Source of the DNA: an uncultured Bacteroidales bacterium
GTDB lineage: Bacteria; Bacteroidota; Bacteroidia; Bacteroidales; P3
Direction of reading: 5' to 3'
NCBI GenBank assembly: GCA_905236405.1
Contig: CAJOQB010000133.1
Span: forward strand, 1-10,644
DNA length: 10,644 bases
Part shown: piece after piece, positions 7,016 through 10,644 of the stretch
How the letters are laid out: every line of letters begins with the position of its first letter
How positions within the stretch are numbered: position 1 is the first letter of the stretch
Position numbers and translations under genes: made by a program
Notes under the pieces: generated by a model
The model's input: the letters and a program-made list of their open reading frames with translations, nothing else
Told to the model about the DNA's origin: nothing
Database searches by the model: none

Positions 7016-8569
7016 ATGAGAAACACCACTCCCCAACTGAAACGTCCCCGCTTGCGGTGGATTCTCCTTGCCACCACTGTGTTGCTGGCCTTTGTCGCTA
7101 TATGGCAAATCAGCCGAATAGCCACCCAAATCCGCAAATCGGAGGAGGAGAAAGTGCGTATCTGGGCTGCCGCCATCGGTCAACGAGCCGAGTTGGTGGC
7201 ACAGACAGAACAGTTCTTCGCCCACATTGCCGAAGACGAACATGCCAAGATGGAGTTCTACACCCGTGCCCAACAGATAGCTGTCTCGCAGCAACTCAAC
7301 AATACCGTCAGCCTCTTCTTCACCGACTATATCACCGCCAACCATTCCATCCCAGTCATCATCACCGACGACCGCGGATATATCATGGCTCACAACAACA
7401 TCGACATACCAGAGGATGTCGACAAACTGGAAGGCAATTTATACAAAGAGTTCACGCAAGAGCCTCCCATCCCCTACCACGTATGGGGCATGCCGTTCAC
7501 CCTCTACTACAAAGAGTCGAAACTCTACTCCGACTTACGCTACACTATCGACAACCTCACCCAGTCGTTCCTTTCCGACATCACCAACAACTCGGTGGCC
7601 GTCCCCGTCTTGGTGGTCGACAGTTTGCAGGAGTTTGTCCTCGGCAGCGGCAACATCGCCGAGAAAGAGTTCAACACGCCCGAACGGCTTTCAGAGAAGA
7701 TTTGCGAGATGCAGGAAGCCAACGATCCTATCGTCATCGCTATGCCCGACAATCATCGCGCCTATGTCTTTTACGAGAACACCCCCTTGCTGAAGTCGCT
7801 TCGCTGGATTCCCATTCTATATATTTTCGTCATCTTCGTGCTGATTCTCATCTCCTACAACCTCTTCCGCACCGCCCAATCCAACGAACAGAACCGCATC
7901 TGGGTGGGACTTGCCAAAGAGACCGCCCACCAATTAGGCACCCCCATCTCTTCTCTTATTGCATGGAACGAGTACTTGGAGGGCAAGACTTACGAAAAAC
8001 AATATGCCGAAGAGATTCGCAAAGACCTCAACCGATTAGAGACCATCACCCATCGCTTCTCCAAGATAGGCTCTGTGCCGGAGATGAGTCCCGAGAATGT
8101 CTGCGAGGTCATCCAAGGTACTCTCAACTACCTTCAGACGCGCACCTCTCGCAACGTAAAGTTTGTCAGTAATTTCCCCGACGAGCAACTCATTATTCCG
8201 CTGAACCGCTACCTCTTCGAGTGGGTGATTGAGAACATCTGCAAAAATGCCATTGACGCTATGAACGGCAACGGCACATTCACAGTTATCGTGACCTCCG
8301 ACACCCACAACGTCATCATCGACCTCTGCGACACAGGCAAAGGAATGTCGCCCGCTGTTCAGAAACAAATCTTCCAGTCGGGCTTCACAACAAAGACAAG
8401 AGGTTGGGGACTTGGGCTCTCGCTTGCCCGCCGCATCATCAACGAATACCACCGCGGCAAAATCTTCCTCAAATACAGTGTCGAGGGTCAAGGCACCGTC
8501 TTCCGTATCTTGCTACGCAAAGAGGCCGACGGCTCCATTCCCGTCCGATCATCCGAGGAGAAACAATAA
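7016..8569 (+). CDS. Orphan membrane sensor histidine kinase
   Basis: The 517-residue protein has a cytoplasmic start and a first transmembrane helix (about 13-32). A periplasmic sensor domain of about 225 residues follows, with a second helix at about 261-285. The kinase core carries the H-box AKETAHQLGTPISSL with phospho-acceptor H305, the N-box ENICKNAIDAM (N407, N411), the G1 box DTGKGM (439-444), an F-box FQSGFTTK and the G2 box GWGLGL (463-468). All are intact, so ATP binding and autophosphorylation are likely. The residue after H305 is Gln rather than the usual Glu or Asp. No response regulator lies in the window. The gene starts 8 nt after the LolC/E-like permease and probably shares its transcript. 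The sensor domain is not one I can name. It ends one base before the stop codon of the convergent LRR gene. Confidence 0.93.
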   Translation: MRNTTPQLKRPRLRWILLATTVLLAFVAIWQISRIATQIRKSEEEKVRIWAAAIGQRAELVAQTEQFFAHIAEDEHAKMEFYTRAQQIAVSQQLNNTVSLFFTDYITANHSIPVIITDDRGYIMAHNNIDIPEDVDKLEGNLYKEFTQEPPIPYHVWGMPFTLYYKESKLYSDLRYTIDNLTQSFLSDITNNSVAVPVLVVDSLQEFVLGSGNIAEKEFNTPERLSEKICEMQEANDPIVIAMPDNHRAYVFYENTPLLKSLRWIPILYIFVIFVLILISYNLFRTAQSNEQNRIWVGLAKETAHQLGTPISSLIAWNEYLEGKTYEKQYAEEIRKDLNRLETITHRFSKIGSVPEMSPENVCEVIQGTLNYLQTRTSRNVKFVSNFPDEQLIIPLNRYLFEWVIENICKNAIDAMNGNGTFTVIVTSDTHNVIIDLCDTGKGMSPAVQKQIFQSGFTTKTRGWGLGLSLARRIINEYHRGKIFLKYSVEGQGTVFRILLRKEADGSIPVRSSEEKQ

Positions 8570-8570
8570 A

Positions 8571-10193
8571 CTACCATTCATACTCTCCCAACGAGGTACG
8601 AACGCCTGCAATATTCATCTTCGTCAGCTTCTCACAATTGGAGAACGCCGACGGACGGATGACAGTATTGGGCTCTGTAATATGGACTTTGCTTAGGTTG
8701 ACACAATTGCCAAAGGCCATTGCACCAATATAACGCATCGACAGGGGCGACTTGAACGAGGTGAGCCGACGACAGTTGTAGAAAGCTCCGTCAGCAATCA
8801 AACTGGTGGTTATATAGACATCGACACTGGTGATGTCGACACCTATGGCTTTGACCAGCACCTCGTAGGGGTTGGACGGGTTGCCGAGATAGAGGCCATT
8901 GCCGTAATGTTGGTATTCTATCGTCGTGCATCCCTCGAAGGCTGTCGACGACACCCTTTCAAGCGACGAAGGAAGGGTCACCTTTGTCAGCGACACACAG
9001 TTCAAAAAGGCATTGTCTCCAATGTCCTTGACCGTCGCCGGAATGACCACCGACTGCAGCTGACGACAGTTGGCAAAGCAACGGTCTGCCAACAATGTAA
9101 CCGTGTAAGTGTTGCCACCAAATGTCACCATATCGGGCAACGACAACGTGCCAGTATAGCCTACATCTTGCGACGACTGAAACTCCGAAGTATGGGGCAA
9201 CGCCGACACAATGGCAGCCTGTCCGTTTGACATGATCGACAAATAGAAAGTGTTGTCCTTGTATTTCACAGAGAAATCATATCTCGACGGGTCAACATAT
9301 TCCGACACATCGCCGCCCACGGTAGCCGTCGTCTGCTTGACATCTTTCACTTGTTTTTCCACCTCTTTCTGATGAGCATCGAAAGCCGCTTCTCGCTCCT
9401 GCCACGTCGCTGCAACAGCAGGAGTAGCAACAACAGGGGCGGACTCCGTTTCCTTTTCTTCAGCCACTAAAGACTTGGGCAGTGTGTCGTTTTTTAGGAA
9501 GGCGGATTCCGGTTCCTTTTCTTCAGCCACCACGGGCTTGGGAGATTGTACAGCGATTGCTGGCTCCTCGGACGCCACCCCTGGCACCAACTTCAACAAG
9601 TAGCAACCCTCAAATGCCGAGCGGTCGACATATCGCAAAGCAGCCGTCGACAGCACCTGTTCCAGTTCACTGCACGCTGCAAAGCAATGCTCTTCGATTC
9701 GTTTGAGGGTGGCAGGCAAGGTAATCAGCTGCAAACTACGACAATTATAAAACACCTCCGACTCCAGCACCTCGCACTTGTAGGGAAGCACCACACGCTG
9801 CAGACGTTCACAGTTGACAAATGTATGGCTCTCCACCCTGCTCGGGCCCGAAGAGAACTGCACCGACACCAGCCTTGGACAGTCGGCAAAAGCACGGCTA
9901 CCCACCTTCTCCAATGTCTGCGGCAGCTGTATTGCGGCCAAGTAGGGGCTGTTGGCAAAAGCGGCAGTGTCTATCGCAGCGACCGTGTAGATACCGCCAC
10001 CCAGCTTCACGTAAGGAGGCACCACGATGTTGCCCTCGTAGTGACGGCCATCTGGAGCAGGGGCCACCGCCACCGTGGGCTGCACGCCAGTCGAAAGAAT
10101 ACGATACTGCAACTGTTCGGCGTTGACCCCCAACTGGGCAAAGAGTCCCGTCAGGGGAAGCAGCGAAACAATCAGGAAAAGAATCCTTTTCAT
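8571..10193 (-). CDS. Secreted LRR_5 (BspA-like) leucine-rich repeat protein
   Basis: The 540-residue protein has a Sec signal peptide (MKRILFLIVSLLPLTGLFA, cleavage near residue 19). Two similar modules follow, each a beta-rich cap (about 28-77 and 316-370, sharing YxGxxxxP...V...GGxxYTV) and a run of LRR_5 repeats. The repeat anchor AF-x-N-C recurs with an exact 23-residue period at residues 78, 101, 124, 147, 170 and 193, then 372, 395 and 418, then 470, 493 and 516. An insertion (about 423-469) breaks the second run. Between the modules lies a charged linker (about 205-300) with two copies of a 21-residue unit containing VAEEKExESA. No T9SS C-terminal domain, sortase signal or lipobox is seen, so the final location is periplasm, surface or medium. 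BspA-like repeats in oral Bacteroidota and Treponema bind host matrix proteins; that role is only a possibility here. A caspase-like gene lies 21 nt upstream. Confidence 0.9.
   Translation of the reverse strand: MKRILFLIVSLLPLTGLFAQLGVNAEQLQYRILSTGVQPTVAVAPAPDGRHYEGNIVVPPYVKLGGGIYTVAAIDTAAFANSPYLAAIQLPQTLEKVGSRAFADCPRLVSVQFSSGPSRVESHTFVNCERLQRVVLPYKCEVLESEVFYNCRSLQLITLPATLKRIEEHCFAACSELEQVLSTAALRYVDRSAFEGCYLLKLVPGVASEEPAIAVQSPKPVVAEEKEPESAFLKNDTLPKSLVAEEKETESAPVVATPAVAATWQEREAAFDAHQKEVEKQVKDVKQTTATVGGDVSEYVDPSRYDFSVKYKDNTFYLSIMSNGQAAIVSALPHTSEFQSSQDVGYTGTLSLPDMVTFGGNTYTVTLLADRCFANCRQLQSVVIPATVKDIGDNAFLNCVSLTKVTLPSSLERVSSTAFEGCTTIEYQHYGNGLYLGNPSNPYEVLVKAIGVDITSVDVYITTSLIADGAFYNCRRLTSFKSPLSMRYIGAMAFGNCVNLSKVHITEPNTVIRPSAFSNCEKLTKMNIAGVRTSLGEYEW
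9439..9542 (-). repeat. 63-bp tandem duplication coding the LRR protein linker
   Basis: Segments 9439-9479 and 9502-9542 align with an exact 63-bp offset and agree at 35 of 41 positions. They encode the paired PKxxVAEEKExESA stretches of the linker (about residues 219-252). The offset is a multiple of three, so the copy number can change without breaking the frame. It looks like a past duplication that has since diverged. Confidence 0.8.
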
Positions 10194-10214
10194 TACATCA
10201 ATCTAATGAACCGA

Positions 10215-10644
10215 CTATCTGAAACGCATGTTGATCCAACTGTCTTTCACCTTGCCGCCAGCAATCACCTCGGGTTCCTGCAGTTTGCCTTGCAGAGCCG
10301 ATTCCTTAGGCACGGTGGTCATAATGGCGTTGTAGAGGTTGCCATAAGTGATGTCGCCCTTGCAACGTTTCAGCTCCTTCAGCATGTAGTAGGTGAGGAA
10401 ACCGTGACGCATCTCGTCAAAGTTATAGGCAGTCTTCTCCACATTGGCAGCGTTGAAGATAACGATGTCGCTACGCACACGCAGGCCACGGATACGCTCG
10501 GTGGTGCGTTTCACCGTAATGAGCGGCTCGCCGTCACGACGGTTGTTGTTGAACGATGCATCGAGGATGAACGTCATGTTGTTGCAGCGAATCTGGCCAA
10601 ACCAAGTGCAGAGGGTGTCCAAACGTATACACTCCTCGAAGAGA
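10215..10644 (-). CDS. Caspase-like (C14) protein, C-terminal part, catalytic Cys replaced by Ser
   Basis: Only the last 142 codons or so are inside the window; the reading frame stays open to base 10644, and its N-terminal part with the catalytic His lies outside. The visible part follows the order of the second half of a bacterial caspase/metacaspase domain: a beta strand MTFILDASFNNN where family members have the VxxxxDACFSG catalytic strand, then VIFNAANVEKTAYNFDE, HGFLTYYMLKELKRCKGDITYGNLYNAI and a late QEPEV (family QxPxV). The residue expected to be the nucleophilic Cys is Ser, encoded TCG at 10554-10556. This suggests a non-proteolytic pseudo-caspase, or a protein with altered chemistry. 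The gene ends 21 nt before the secreted LRR gene on the same strand, so the two are probably cotranscribed. Whether the product is exported or fused to another domain cannot be judged here. Confidence 0.72.
   Translation of the reverse strand, partial: LFEECIRLDTLCTWFGQIRCNNMTFILDASFNNNRRDGEPLITVKRTTERIRGLRVRSDIVIFNAANVEKTAYNFDEMRHGFLTYYMLKELKRCKGDITYGNLYNAIMTTVPKESALQGKLQEPEVIAGGKVKDSWINMRFR

Noticed and set aside
7057..8172. 371-codon open frame on the plus strand, overlapping the histidine kinase in another frame
   Set aside because: The product is dominated by Arg, His, Pro and Gln with no fold or motif, while the kinase frame has all expected boxes.
10620..10622. TTG at 10622 as the true start of the caspase-like protein
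   Set aside because: The frame continues upstream without a stop to the window edge, with sequence (LFEECIR) that fits the helix before the catalytic strand, so the gene is truncated by the window.

Overview
The window looks like a chromosomal segment from an anaerobic member of the Bacteroidota, most likely Bacteroidales. Three things point there. Two start regions carry a TATCTTTG promoter -7 box of the TAnnTTTG type. Genes have AT-rich leaders with no Shine-Dalgarno sequence. The protein content also fits: a YebC that begins MGRAFEYRKA, a DUF5106/thioredoxin lipoprotein-like secreted protein, LRR_5 (BspA-like) repeats and a HydF [FeFe]-hydrogenase maturase. Genus cannot be fixed from the sequence alone.

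Layout, left to right. Bases 1-232 hold a promoter, a small leader hairpin and a short ORF that looks like a remnant of a Schlafen/AlbA_2-type protein. hydF (301-1509) follows. A second clear promoter precedes yebC (1585-2295), which is followed after 2 nt by a DUF1294 membrane protein (2298-2588). Next come a secreted thioredoxin-fold protein (2647-4131) and tpiA (4165-4923), closed by a 12-bp-stem terminator hairpin. A tightly packed envelope cluster follows: a six-helix membrane protein of unknown function (5001-5780), a LolC/E-like FtsX-family permease (5787-7007) and an orphan membrane histidine kinase (7016-8569), with gaps of 6 and 8 nt. The right end is on the minus strand: the tail of a caspase-like (C14) protein that runs off the window, then, in the same orientation, a secreted LRR_5 protein (8571-10193). 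That gene converges on the kinase gene with one base between the two stop codons.

Most of the window is housekeeping or common Bacteroidales content (hydF, yebC, tpiA). The more unusual parts are the membrane protein/permease/orphan-kinase cluster, which has no visible ATPase or response regulator, and the pair formed by a caspase-fold protein whose expected catalytic Cys is Ser and a secreted LRR protein built from two copies of a cap-plus-LRR module. HydF also departs from consensus at two places. I see no tRNA, rRNA, CRISPR array, insertion sequence or prophage signal, and no gene-free stretch longer than 300 bases.
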